Assembly (NCBI GenBank): GCA_902622245.1
Contig: CACNPC010000001.1
Coordinates: 62,001 to 126,000, forward strand
DNA: 64,000 nt
Reading direction: 5' to 3'
Source: an uncultured Pelagibacteraceae bacterium
Lineage (GTDB): Bacteria; Pseudomonadota; Alphaproteobacteria; Pelagibacterales; Pelagibacteraceae
The stretch's first letter is position 1, and each line of letters begins with the position of its first letter. Positions 26,273-34,928 of the stretch are shown here, piece after piece. Both the position numbers and the translations under genes were made by a program. The notes beneath the pieces were generated by a model. It was given only the letters and a program-made list of their open reading frames with translations, did no database searches and had not been told where the DNA came from.

Positions 26273-27232
26273 TTAATTTAATATTAATTTTTTATTGTTA
26301 ATTATAGATTTAATTAATTTTGTCATCAAAGGGATTTTTTTTTGTTGAATTTTTTTTAATACAAATGGAGCAATTTCTCTTGCAAGTTGCTCTCCCTCTA
26401 CAGTTTCATTTGGCATAAATTTTCTTTTAGCATTGTTAAATGTATAACCTTGCCCCAAGTAACCTCCCATTTTACTATTTCTACCTCCAGCAGCACTGAC
26501 GTATAGATCTCCAACTCCAGCCAATCCAAGAGCAGTCTCAATTTTTCCTTTAAAATATTTAGTAATATATATCATCTCATTTATAGATTTTTTGAATAAA
26601 CTTGAAGACATATTTAAACTATCTCCAGCCCCAATAATCATTGAATAAATATTTTTAATCGAAGAACAAATCTCAACTCCAATAACATCTTTGGATGTTT
26701 CGGTTAAATAGTATTTTGTAGATATCATATTACAAATTTTTTTTGCAGTTTTGATATTTTTATTTGCAACAATTACGCTTGTTTGCTTTTTATTTGAAAG
26801 TTCTTTTGCTAAGCAAGGTCCTTTTAGAACTGAAACATTTATGTTTTTATTAGTTTTCTTTATATCCTCTGAGATAGTAAAAATTTTCTGTTTTTTTTTC
26901 TCATACTTCAAACCTTTTGTAAGAATAAGAATTGGACTTTTGATATTTGATTTTTTAAATTCATCACTAATAAAATTTATTCCCGATAAACTTAACGCAA
27001 CAACGACTAAATCATATTTATTAGTTAACAAGTGAGTTGAATACTTTTTGAATATTAATTTATTTGGTAAATTTATTTTCAAACTAGAATGATATTTCTT
27101 TTTTGAAGACAAATTTTTAATAAAAGTTTTATTATAAGGCTCTGTGATAGTTACTTCATTTTTATTATCTATACATGGAAAAGTAAAAGCAGATCCCATT
27201 GCGCCACCGCCGATTATTAAAATTTTTTTCAT
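26273..27232 (-). CDS. gpsA: NAD(P)-dependent glycerol-3-phosphate dehydrogenase
   Basis: 319 residues. NAD loop GGGAMGSAF (8-16), LKGPCLAKEL (family GPSFAxE), EICSSIKNIYSMIIGAGD with the catalytic Lys, and GLAGVGDLYVSAAGGRNSKMG with the Asp and Arg-Asn pair are present. The enzyme interconverts dihydroxyacetone phosphate and sn-glycerol-3-phosphate, for lipid synthesis or glycerol-phosphate use. It is divergent from textbook GpsA in the N-terminal loop and very Lys rich. It is the first gene of the sugar ABC operon, six bases after tmoV. Whether this is the only gpsA of the genome cannot be seen; it might serve products of the imported solute. Confidence 0.85.
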   Translation of the reverse strand: MKKILIIGGGAMGSAFTFPCIDNKNEVTITEPYNKTFIKNLSSKKKYHSSLKINLPNKLIFKKYSTHLLTNKYDLVVVALSLSGINFISDEFKKSNIKSPILILTKGLKYEKKKQKIFTISEDIKKTNKNINVSVLKGPCLAKELSNKKQTSVIVANKNIKTAKKICNMISTKYYLTETSKDVIGVEICSSIKNIYSMIIGAGDSLNMSSSLFKKSINEMIYITKYFKGKIETALGLAGVGDLYVSAAGGRNSKMGGYLGQGYTFNNAKRKFMPNETVEGEQLAREIAPFVLKKIQQKKIPLMTKLIKSIINNKKLILN

Positions 27233-27238
27233 TTAAGC

Positions 27239-29392
27239 TTAAGCAATTCCTAGATGTTTTTTTCTTTTTTCTACCCAAGTTCTTATCAAATTGTCAAAGA
27301 TTAAACCTATAAAAGCTACACAAATACCTAAGGTTAATCCAATACCAGCACCATTTTTATCTGATAAAGCTTTTAAAATATATTGTCCTAAATCCTCTGT
27401 GCCTATAAATGCCCCTATAATTACCATAAATAATGCAAACACTATTGTTTGATTTAATCCAAGCATCATATGAGGGAATGCTAAAGGAAATTCAATTTTT
27501 GTTAATCTTTGAAATTTATTTACACCAGACATAGTCGCCGCATCATGTAAACCTGCTGGAACACTTCTAAGCCCCTCAATTGTGTATCTTGTTGCTGGTA
27601 TAGTTGCATAAACAATTACCGCAATAAGAACAGAAGTGTCGGTTATTCCAAAAAGCATCATAACAGGAATAAGATAAACAAATGATGGAAATGTTTGAAA
27701 TATATCACATACACCTAACATAAATTTTGCAGAATGTTTATTTTGAAAACATAATGTGCCAACTGTAAAACCAATTATACAAGAAACGATTACCCCAAAT
27801 GTTGCCATGTAAGCCGTTACAAGAGCTCTATCCCACCAAGGGCTTAAGGCTATGAATAATGTCAAACCACAAACTACTAATGCAGATCTAATTCCACCTA
27901 TTAAATAGCCAGCGCCAACAACTAAAACTAATGTAGCAACAGCTGGCATCCTTAAATACAAAGCCCTCATTGGTTGTAACACTTCTTGAATTAACCATGT
28001 ATTAAATGCTTTTATATAAACAAAGAAGGTATCAAAAATCCAATCGACGCCTTTATTCCAAAAATCAGCAGTTGATATTCCTTTGTTGTGTGGCACTTCA
28101 AATAGATAATTGTAACCACCTTTAAAATAAATAGATCCAAAGTAAGCGAGTAAAATTCCAATTATGACCGTAATACTAAAAAATAATAAATTTTTATTTC
28201 TTTGAAAAAAATTTAAATTACCAAAATAATCAACTTGTTTGTTTGCCCAAGCTAATGACATTTTATCTAATAAGATTGCAATTAGACTAATACAAAGACC
28301 AGCTTCTAATGCTAATCCGATATTAAGCTGATTTAGTGCTAACAATAAATTAAAACCTAGACCTTTCGCTCCAATGAAGGCTGAAATAACAGCCATAGAA
28401 AAGCACACCATGATAACCTGGTTTACGCCAATTAAAATATCTCGTCTGGCTGTTGGAATTAGCACTTTAGACATTAGTTGCCAATTGTTACAACCACTCA
28501 TTCTTCCAGCTTCAATTACTTCTGGAGGAATAGCTCTCAATCCTAGTAAAGTAAGCAATATCATAGGTGGAACAGCAACAACCATAGTTATAATTACTGC
28601 AGCATGGTCACCAACTCCAAAAAGAACAAGTGCAGGTACTAATACTGCATATTGTGGCATTGTTTGCATAACTAAAAGAATTGGATATAAGGCCTTCTCT
28701 ACACGTTTACTTTTATAAGCTGCAATACCTAAACTTAAACCAAATATAAAAGATAGAGGCGCAGCAACTAAAATAAAAGAGAGTGTTTGCATTGATGGTT
28801 TCCATTGTCCGAATACAGAAATATAAACCATTGTTAAACCAGCAAATATAGCCAGTCCAATACCACTTAATTTGTAAGCAAGTATTGCAAAACCAGCTGC
28901 AACTATTGTCCAAGGTAAACCTGGTAACTCCGCCCAAGGGTTCGCATCGATCCAATCCCAACTTGTAAAGGCAACAATTGTTTCAAGTCCACCTAATAGA
29001 ATTTCTCTAATTAATTCTATTAAAAAGGTCATAAAAGCTGTTAAATTTCTGCTAATTTGCAAAACTATTGGTCTGGTTTTAAATTCTTGAGTGTCCTCAT
29101 TCCAAAACTCCATTGGCATCCACTCATTCATTAAGAAAAACAAGGAGTCATTTATCCATATTGGTAACCATCCAAGTAATGGAGGAAGTCGCCAGAAAAC
29201 ATCAAAGGCGTAATATCTTACTTCTTTGCCTAAAAATATATAACTACTTTGATTAGGGTCTTTTACGAATTCAGCTTGGCCTCTAATGAATTTATATGTT
29301 TCTGGAACATCAATAGCAAAACAAAGAGCAAAGAAAACAATTAATAGAAATAACCACTGAAATATTTTTGGATATTTTTTTAAAAATTCCAT
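27239..29392 (-). CDS. tmoV: TMAO/betaine ABC transporter permease with two permease domains (TmoV-like)
   Basis: 717 residues holding two OpuAB/ProW-type permease domains in one chain. Domain one has VMQTMPQYAVLVPALVLFG and the EAA loop EVIEAGRMSGCNNWQLMSKV (about residues 293-312); domain two has IFQTFPSFVYLIPVMMLFG and LHDAATMSGVNKFQRLTKIE. Between them lie a linker and further helices. Homologues in the ProU/OpuA class import glycine betaine, proline betaine or TMAO. The duplicated form means the transporter can work with a single permease gene product. It starts four bases after the ATPase stop. Confidence 0.9.
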   Translation of the reverse strand: MEFLKKYPKIFQWLFLLIVFFALCFAIDVPETYKFIRGQAEFVKDPNQSSYIFLGKEVRYYAFDVFWRLPPLLGWLPIWINDSLFFLMNEWMPMEFWNEDTQEFKTRPIVLQISRNLTAFMTFLIELIREILLGGLETIVAFTSWDWIDANPWAELPGLPWTIVAAGFAILAYKLSGIGLAIFAGLTMVYISVFGQWKPSMQTLSFILVAAPLSFIFGLSLGIAAYKSKRVEKALYPILLVMQTMPQYAVLVPALVLFGVGDHAAVIITMVVAVPPMILLTLLGLRAIPPEVIEAGRMSGCNNWQLMSKVLIPTARRDILIGVNQVIMVCFSMAVISAFIGAKGLGFNLLLALNQLNIGLALEAGLCISLIAILLDKMSLAWANKQVDYFGNLNFFQRNKNLLFFSITVIIGILLAYFGSIYFKGGYNYLFEVPHNKGISTADFWNKGVDWIFDTFFVYIKAFNTWLIQEVLQPMRALYLRMPAVATLVLVVGAGYLIGGIRSALVVCGLTLFIALSPWWDRALVTAYMATFGVIVSCIIGFTVGTLCFQNKHSAKFMLGVCDIFQTFPSFVYLIPVMMLFGITDTSVLIAVIVYATIPATRYTIEGLRSVPAGLHDAATMSGVNKFQRLTKIEFPLAFPHMMLGLNQTIVFALFMVIIGAFIGTEDLGQYILKALSDKNGAGIGLTLGICVAFIGLIFDNLIRTWVEKRKKHLGIA

Positions 29393-29395
29393 AAT

Positions 29396-30427
29396 TTATT
29401 TTCCGTTCTTTCTTCCGCCAAAGACAGTATTTATTATTTTTGTCGGGTTGATTGACCCAACGGTTTTATTATTTTCATCTATAACTGCTACAGATTTTTC
29501 TTGCGTTAATATTTTTTCTGCAACATTTTCTATGATTTCATATTTTGAAACTTTAACATCACCTAAATTATTAGATATGGATTCATCCATTACATCTTCA
29601 ATTAATAAAACTTTTTCTCTCGGTACTTCTTCAGTAAATTTTCTTACATATTCTGTGGCTGGGTTTAAAACTATATTTGCAGGTGTATCTAGTTGTTCAA
29701 TTATACCATCTTTCATAATTGCAATTCGATCAGCAAGTTTTAATGCTTCATCAAAATCATGAGTAATAAACATAATTGTTTTTTGTAATTTTTCTTGAAG
29801 TCTTAAAAATTCATCTTGCATTTCTTTTCTAATTAAAGGATCTAAAGCAGAAAAAGGTTCATCTAAAAACCATATATCAGGTTCAACTGCTAGAGATCTT
29901 GCAATACCCACTCTTTGTTGTTGTCCACCTGAAAGTTCTCTTGGAAAATAATTTTCTCTTCCATCAAGTCCAACTAATTTAACCATCTCCATTGCTTTAT
30001 TAATGCTCTCCTCAGTTTTGATACCTTTGATTTGAAGAGGAAAAGCTATATTTTCTACAACGGTTTTGTGTGGAAGAAGAGCAAAGCTTTGGAAAACCAT
30101 TCCCATTTTGTTTCTTCTAAGCTCAATTAACTCTTTATTATTTAAATTTAATAAATCTTGACCTTCAATGAAAATTTTTCCACCTGTTGCATCTGTTAAT
30201 CTTGATATACACCTTAGTAAAGTTGACTTACCAGATCCAGATAAGCCCATTACAACAAGCATCTCTCCTTTTGCCACTTCAAAAGAGGCATTGTTAACAC
30301 CTACTATACAACCATTTTCTTGAAATGTTTTAGCATCAACATTGCCATTTGAATCTTGAAGCATCTTTTTGGCGTTTTCACCAAAAATTTTATAAACTGC
30401 TTCGCATTTGATTACTGCTTCAGACAT
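29396..30427 (-). CDS. tmoW: TMAO/betaine ABC transporter ATPase (TmoW/OpuAA-like)
   Basis: 343 residues. Walker A GLSGSGKST (61-69), FQSFALLPHKTV, signature LSGGQQQRVGIARSLA, Walker B IWFLDEPFSALDP and H-loop ITHDFDEALKL are all seen. A CBS-like region near 280-343 (QEKSVAVIDENNKTVGSI) is typical of betaine-class ATPases, where it senses ionic strength. The N-terminus (residues 1-40) has a short insertion (KKMLQDSNGNVDAKTFQENG) usual for this branch of QAT-family ATPases. Works with TmoV downstream and TmoX upstream. Confidence 0.93.
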   Translation of the reverse strand: MSEAVIKCEAVYKIFGENAKKMLQDSNGNVDAKTFQENGCIVGVNNASFEVAKGEMLVVMGLSGSGKSTLLRCISRLTDATGGKIFIEGQDLLNLNNKELIELRRNKMGMVFQSFALLPHKTVVENIAFPLQIKGIKTEESINKAMEMVKLVGLDGRENYFPRELSGGQQQRVGIARSLAVEPDIWFLDEPFSALDPLIRKEMQDEFLRLQEKLQKTIMFITHDFDEALKLADRIAIMKDGIIEQLDTPANIVLNPATEYVRKFTEEVPREKVLLIEDVMDESISNNLGDVKVSKYEIIENVAEKILTQEKSVAVIDENNKTVGSINPTKIINTVFGGRKNGK

Positions 30428-30491
30428 AATTCTTATAAAAATATACGAAAATTAATTAAATTAAAATCAATATAATTGAAGCTTATTTCCA

Positions 30492-31043
30492 TTAAAAATT
30501 TTTAATAAAATAAACCCTTGTATCAATTCCAGTACTTAAAAAACTTAAGGCTTCACCGCTTACTTTAATTGTTTCGTCTACTCCTACGTTATTTCCACTA
30601 ACTGTAAAACCTGCAAAACATTTCTTTTTTTCAGCATCCCATTCAACAAATGTTTCATCAATCTTATTGCCGTTAATAGTATAAATTTCATGTGCTCTAA
30701 AATTTAAGAAATTTGCACCCATTATTGCTCTTTGGGGGATAAGCTTTGTGGCATTACACACTCCCTCATACAATTCATCTGATAATTTATAATGATCAGT
30801 ACCATCAAAAGTTACTAATATACCCGAGGGAAGTTTTGAAATTAATGCACTTAGTTTTCTCTCTTTTGCAATTCTCTCTTCTTCCAATTTCATTTTTCTA
30901 ACTAATTCATCACCCTCGCTAAATATATTATTTAAAATAGCAAAAGAAGAAATTATGATTATTGTTAAAATTATTAGTCCTATAAATTGTTTTAGGTTCT
31001 CGGGTAATCCTTTTAATTTATTAAATGAAGTTTCGTTCGACAT
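30492..31043 (-). CDS. Membrane-anchored protein of unknown function inside the tmo operon
   Basis: 183 residues: a short cytoplasmic N-terminus, one helix at about 21-43 (IGLIILTIIIISSFAILNNI), a charged helical stretch (DELVRKMKLEEERIAKERK) and a periplasmic globular domain from about 65 that is beta rich (PSGILVTFDGTDHYKLSDEL, then FVEWDAEKKKCFAGFTVSGN). Two cysteines (in EGVCNAT and KKCFAGF) could form a disulfide. I do not recognise it. It starts in a one-base overlap with the MORN protein gene, so they form a pair, placed between the binding protein and ATPase genes of the transporter. Confidence 0.7.
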   Translation of the reverse strand: MSNETSFNKLKGLPENLKQFIGLIILTIIIISSFAILNNIFSEGDELVRKMKLEEERIAKERKLSALISKLPSGILVTFDGTDHYKLSDELYEGVCNATKLIPQRAIMGANFLNFRAHEIYTINGNKIDETFVEWDAEKKKCFAGFTVSGNNVGVDETIKVSGEALSFLSTGIDTRVYFIKNF

Positions 31044-31420
31044 TAATCTTGTAATTTACCGTTTTTCCAAATTCCTACTTTTTGGTCGCCATTAGACCAA
31101 GTAAATGTTCCTTTGCCATTCATAAAACCATTAGCCCACTCTCCTTCATAAGTAGAACCATCTGGGAAAGTTAAAGTTCCAACTCCACTCCAAACACTGT
31201 TTTTAAACTCACCTTTATAGATATATCCGTTTGGCCATGTTTCTACACCTTGGCCATTTTTTTTTGTTCCTACCCACTCACCTTCATAAGTAGTTTTATC
31301 TGTATAAACCCATTTTCCATATCCATTTTCACAGTTACCTTCTTTACATCCGGTGCTTCGAGCAAAAACTGATGAGCTTATTAATAAACTTAAAAAAAAG
31401 TAAAAAAGATATTTTCTCAT
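31043..31420 (-). CDS. Secreted MORN-repeat protein
   Basis: 125 residues with a signal peptide (MRKYLFYFFLSLLISSSVFA). The mature protein opens with a short Cys pair (GCKEGNCENGYG) and then carries about four MORN repeats of roughly 23 residues, for example YEGEWVGTKKNGQG, YKGEFKNSVWSGVG, YEGEWANGFMNGKG and VGIWKNGKLQD. MORN repeats form an elongated beta sheet that in other proteins contacts lipid or partner proteins. The likely location is the periplasm or outer surface. It is coupled to the membrane-anchored unknown downstream, and a terminator separates it from tmoX upstream. Confidence 0.85.
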   Translation of the reverse strand: MRKYLFYFFLSLLISSSVFARSTGCKEGNCENGYGKWVYTDKTTYEGEWVGTKKNGQGVETWPNGYIYKGEFKNSVWSGVGTLTFPDGSTYEGEWANGFMNGKGTFTWSNGDQKVGIWKNGKLQD

Positions 31421-31445
31421 AAATATATTTTACACAAATCTTTAT

Positions 31446-31480
31446 AAAAAAAAATCCCCCCCAACAGAATTGGGGGAGAT
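31446..31480 (-). terminator. Intrinsic terminator after the tmoX gene
   Basis: On the minus strand CCCCCAA (complement of 31470-31476) pairs with TTGGGGG (complement of 31458-31464), followed by GGATTTTTTTTT. This is a strong rho-independent terminator 23 bases past the tmoX stop. It should leave the binding protein as a mostly separate transcript and reduce read-through to the MORN gene and tmoW/V. Confidence 0.9.
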
Positions 31481-31502
31481 CTTAATTTTTTAACTTTTAT
31501 CC

Positions 31503-32447
31503 TTATTTAAGGAAAGCTTTCCAAGTTGACTCGTTATCAGCTAACCATTTTTTAGCTGCATCTTCGTGAGTCATTTTGTCAACGTCTACTAAAGCTGCCA
31601 TTGCACCAATTTGACTTGTTGAGAATGACAATTTTTTGAACGCTGCTGCTGCATCTGGATGAGTTTTTGGAAAATCTTCGTGTACTGCTTTTTTCAAATA
31701 ACCATCCGGAGAACCACATTTTCCATCACCACCATCTGCTGGTCTACAACCAGCTGTGTATGGAGGGAAGTCGATAAATGTAAAACCAGCACCATCAGTA
31801 AAGTTTGGTGTCCAGTTGAAAATTATAGTTCCTCTTCCTTCTTTTTCAGCAGCTGCTAATTCTGCCCAAAGTGCATCAGCACCTCCAGCAAACTTAACCC
31901 ACCATAAATCACCTAAGCCTAGAGCATCAATCCTTTGAGGGATCAAGTCACCATGCCATGTCTGTGGACCTTCCAACATTCTTCCTTTTCCATCTGGAGA
32001 GTCAGGTGTTGTAAAGTTTTTTGCACAGTCTGGATTTTTTAGAGCTGTCCAATCTGGTAGACCTGGACATAGACCTTTTTCAACAACCCAGTTTGGATAT
32101 CCCATATCCTCAAGAGTTCTTGCTTCATGATCACCCCAGTCTAACAAACCACCTTTGTCTAAAGCTGTTGTAAATGACTTACCGAAAGCAGATTCCCATA
32201 CCTCATGAGATATAGTTACATCACCAATTCTAATTGACTCGTAAACCGCTTGAGAGTCAGCATTTACATATTTAACATTGTTACCCATGCTTTCAAAGAT
32301 TCCACCAATAACATAGGCCATAACAATTTGACTTGACCAGTTATGAGTTGGGATCACTATGGGTTTTTTACTGTCAGCGTTAGATATTCCTGCAAAGCTT
32401 ACTACAGTAATTACTATAGCTGAGAGTAAAGATAGTATTTTCTTCAT
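31503..32447 (-). CDS. tmoX: TMAO/betaine-binding periplasmic protein (TmoX/OpuAC-like)
   Basis: 314 residues with signal peptide MKKILSLLSAIVITVVSFAG, cleaved near residue 24. The mature chain is rich in tryptophan (THNWSSQIV, HEVWESAFG, GPQTWHGDL, LGDLWWVKF, FNWTPNFTD), which form the aromatic cage for quaternary or tertiary amines in the OpuAC class. Four cysteines (in GLCPGLPDW, NPDCAKN, AGCRPAD, GKCGSPDG) probably make disulfides. From memory, the SAR11 orthologue was described as a high-affinity, multifunctional betaine-type binding protein, so the ligand range may exceed TMAO. A good SD (GAGGAG) precedes the start. Divergent from tdm. Confidence 0.9.
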   Translation of the reverse strand: MKKILSLLSAIVITVVSFAGISNADSKKPIVIPTHNWSSQIVMAYVIGGIFESMGNNVKYVNADSQAVYESIRIGDVTISHEVWESAFGKSFTTALDKGGLLDWGDHEARTLEDMGYPNWVVEKGLCPGLPDWTALKNPDCAKNFTTPDSPDGKGRMLEGPQTWHGDLIPQRIDALGLGDLWWVKFAGGADALWAELAAAEKEGRGTIIFNWTPNFTDGAGFTFIDFPPYTAGCRPADGGDGKCGSPDGYLKKAVHEDFPKTHPDAAAAFKKLSFSTSQIGAMAALVDVDKMTHEDAAKKWLADNESTWKAFLK

Positions 32448-32588
32448 TTATTTCTCCTCTCTTAATATATTAAGTAAGTAAGTATCCTTAAATTTAATCT
32501 CACAGTCAACAAAAGTTGGTACTAAAATTTATATATACAATTAATCAGTACTGATTTATTCTTAAACATAAGTAATCATTGATTTAAA
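32448..32588. promoter_or_regulatory. Divergent promoter region between tmoX and tdm
   Basis: 141 bases separate two outward-facing genes for TMAO uptake and TMAO cleavage. Apart from the tmoX SD, it holds TAAGTAAGTAAGTA, a weak CAAC-AAAA-GTTG hairpin and a 14-bp perfect palindrome at 32543-32556. It is the obvious site for joint substrate-dependent control. I see no riboswitch fold. Confidence 0.6.
32543..32556. promoter_or_regulatory. 14-bp perfect palindrome, candidate operator
   Basis: AATCAGTACTGATT is an exact palindrome, 33 bases upstream of the tdm start and 96 bases from the tmoX start. It contains four G/C bases, so it is less likely to arise by chance than all-A/T palindromes here. 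A dimeric winged-helix repressor could use it; a small winged-helix-like protein is encoded right after tdm. Confidence 0.45.
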
Positions 32589-34928
32589 ATGTTAGATGAA
32601 AATTTAAGAATAAATGAACCTGGTTTAAATGTTTTGCCACCTGGGGTTGAAAGATATGTAGTTAATGGCGGTGGATTAACAGGAGTTCAGGTTTTTCCGG
32701 ATGATGAAATTGAAATTATTAATAATGAAGGAAATCAAATTTGTGAAATAATTGTTTTTAATTCTGATGGAAATTCAGATCCATCAATTTTAAATTTAAA
32801 ATCTTCTAAATCAGAAAATGATATAATTAAAATTTTAAATAGAAATGAAGAAAGTTCGAAAATTGCTTTGCGCCAATTAGAAAAAAGAAATCTTAAAATT
32901 GCAAAATCTAAATCTTCAATCCTTTTTGATAAAGACACTCCACCAGGAGAAAAAATTAAAATAAGATCAAAAGATAAATGTTATTGCATTTTTTCTGCAC
33001 CTGGTAATGATATGTTGGTTCATGAACAAAATCCTCCTACAGAATTAACTTTATTTATTAAAAGAAATAATATTGTTGACTATAAAGAACATAGAATAAT
33101 TCCTGATCCAATTTTTGATCCTCTAGACGAAAAAAATATTGCAAAACAATCAGCGATTTCTTTTGAAGTTAAAGAAGGAGATTATATTCAAATAATTTGT
33201 CCAACTGGTAGACAATGTTCAGATTTTGTTGCTTTTGATACAGCTAAATTAGGGAAAGGTGTAGAAAAAGGTTTAGATTGGCAAACAACCAGGACCTTTA
33301 TGGGTAATACTTTTCCAGGACCAGGATTGTATTCAAAATTTTATGATACAGACCATGAGCCTTTAGTAGAAGTAATAAGAGATACTGTTGGTAGGCATGA
33401 CACTTTTAATCTTGCTTGTACATCGAAGTATTACGAAGATGCTGGTTATTTTGGCCATCCAAATTGCTCAGATAACTTAAGTGGTGCTATGGAAAATTTT
33501 GGGGTTAATAGACAAAAGGGATGGCACGCTATAAATTTATTTTTTAATACTTCGGCAGGAGGCTTAAATACCGTACTTTCTGATGAGTCGTTTGCTAGAC
33601 CTGGAGATTATGTAATATTAAGAGCTTTAAAAGATTTAACCTGCGGAACATCAGCCTGTCCAAGTGATATAGATCCATGTAATTCATGGAACCCTACAGA
33701 TATTTTTGTTAGAACTTACGAAAAAAAAAGAGAATTTACAAAATCTTTTGCATTTAGAATGAAACCAGACTCAGAATTAAAACTAACAAAAAATACAGGA
33801 TTTCACGAAAGAACTTCTAAGTTAACAAGAAACTTTGTTGATGCTAGAGGATATTGGCTGCCCAATGATTACACTAAACACGGAGTAATAAATGAATATA
33901 CAGCGTGTAGAGAAAAAGCAGTTTTAATTGATTTATCTTCTTTAAGAAAATTTGAAATATTAGGCCCGGATGCAGAAGAATTGATGGACTATACTTTAAC
34001 TAAAAATGTTAAAAAATTGTCAGTAGGACAAATTGTTTATTCTTCGATGTGTTATGAAAATGGTTCTATGTTTGATGATGGAACATTGTTAAAAATGAGT
34101 GATCATGGATTTAGATGGGTATGTGGTGATGAATACGCAGGTGAATGGTTAAAAGAACAGGCAAAAAAGAAAAAATTTAATGTTTTAGTTAAAAACTCTA
34201 CTGATCAAATAAATAATATTTCTCTACAAGGACCAAATAGTAGAAAAATTTTAGAAAAGTTTATTTTTACTCCACCAACACAACCTTCTATTTCAGAATT
34301 ACAATGGTTTAGGTTTACAATCTGCAGAGTAAAAGAGCTTAGTGGAATTCCATTAATTGTTTCTAGAACTGGATACACTGGTGAATTAGGATATGAAATA
34401 TGGTGTCATCCTTCTGATGCACCAGCAGTTTGGGATGTGCTTATGGAATTTGGAAAAGATGAAGGGTTAATACCTGCTGGTTTTGGAGCATTAGATTTAT
34501 TAAGAATTGAAGCTGGTTTAGTATTATTTGGTAATGAATTTGACGGCCAAGTTGACCCATTTGAAGCTGGTGTTGGATTTACGGTTCCTTTAAAAACAAA
34601 AACAGCAGATTTCATTGGTAAAGAAGCATTGATAAAGAGAAAAGAAAATCCGCAAAAGAAATTAGTTGGATTAGAACTTGTAGGCAAAGAAAAAGCTAAT
34701 CACGGTGATTGCGTTCACATTGGAAGATCCCAAGTTGGCGTAATTACAAGCGGATGTCTATCTCCTACTTTGAATAAAAATATTGCTTTGTGCAGAATTG
34801 ATGTAGGTCATTCAGAAATAGGTATGAACGTTGAAGTCGGTAAAATTGATGGACATCAAAAAAGAATACCTGCTAAAGTTGTTGGTTTCCCGCATTACGA
34901 TCCTCAAAAAACACGTGTAAAATCTTAA
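32589..34928 (+). CDS. tdm: Trimethylamine-N-oxide demethylase (TMAO aldolase)
   Basis: 779 residues, the size of Tdm. The N-terminal half (to about 390) is the DUF1989-type cupin-like domain with cysteines suited to a metal site: CPTGRQCSDF, HPNCSDN and C352-x4-C357-x6-C364 (CGTSACPSDIDPCN). The C-terminal half (about 400-779) is a GcvT-like folate-binding domain (AVLIDLSSLRKFEILGPD, VSRTGYTGELGYE, ALDLLRIEAGLVLFGNEFD). The enzyme cleaves TMAO to dimethylamine and formaldehyde, and the second domain can pass the carbon to tetrahydrofolate. It sits opposite tmoX, and its stop overlaps the next start by one base (TAATG). Confidence 0.93.
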   Translation: MLDENLRINEPGLNVLPPGVERYVVNGGGLTGVQVFPDDEIEIINNEGNQICEIIVFNSDGNSDPSILNLKSSKSENDIIKILNRNEESSKIALRQLEKRNLKIAKSKSSILFDKDTPPGEKIKIRSKDKCYCIFSAPGNDMLVHEQNPPTELTLFIKRNNIVDYKEHRIIPDPIFDPLDEKNIAKQSAISFEVKEGDYIQIICPTGRQCSDFVAFDTAKLGKGVEKGLDWQTTRTFMGNTFPGPGLYSKFYDTDHEPLVEVIRDTVGRHDTFNLACTSKYYEDAGYFGHPNCSDNLSGAMENFGVNRQKGWHAINLFFNTSAGGLNTVLSDESFARPGDYVILRALKDLTCGTSACPSDIDPCNSWNPTDIFVRTYEKKREFTKSFAFRMKPDSELKLTKNTGFHERTSKLTRNFVDARGYWLPNDYTKHGVINEYTACREKAVLIDLSSLRKFEILGPDAEELMDYTLTKNVKKLSVGQIVYSSMCYENGSMFDDGTLLKMSDHGFRWVCGDEYAGEWLKEQAKKKKFNVLVKNSTDQINNISLQGPNSRKILEKFIFTPPTQPSISELQWFRFTICRVKELSGIPLIVSRTGYTGELGYEIWCHPSDAPAVWDVLMEFGKDEGLIPAGFGALDLLRIEAGLVLFGNEFDGQVDPFEAGVGFTVPLKTKTADFIGKEALIKRKENPQKKLVGLELVGKEKANHGDCVHIGRSQVGVITSGCLSPTLNKNIALCRIDVGHSEIGMNVEVGKIDGHQKRIPAKVVGFPHYDPQKTRVKS

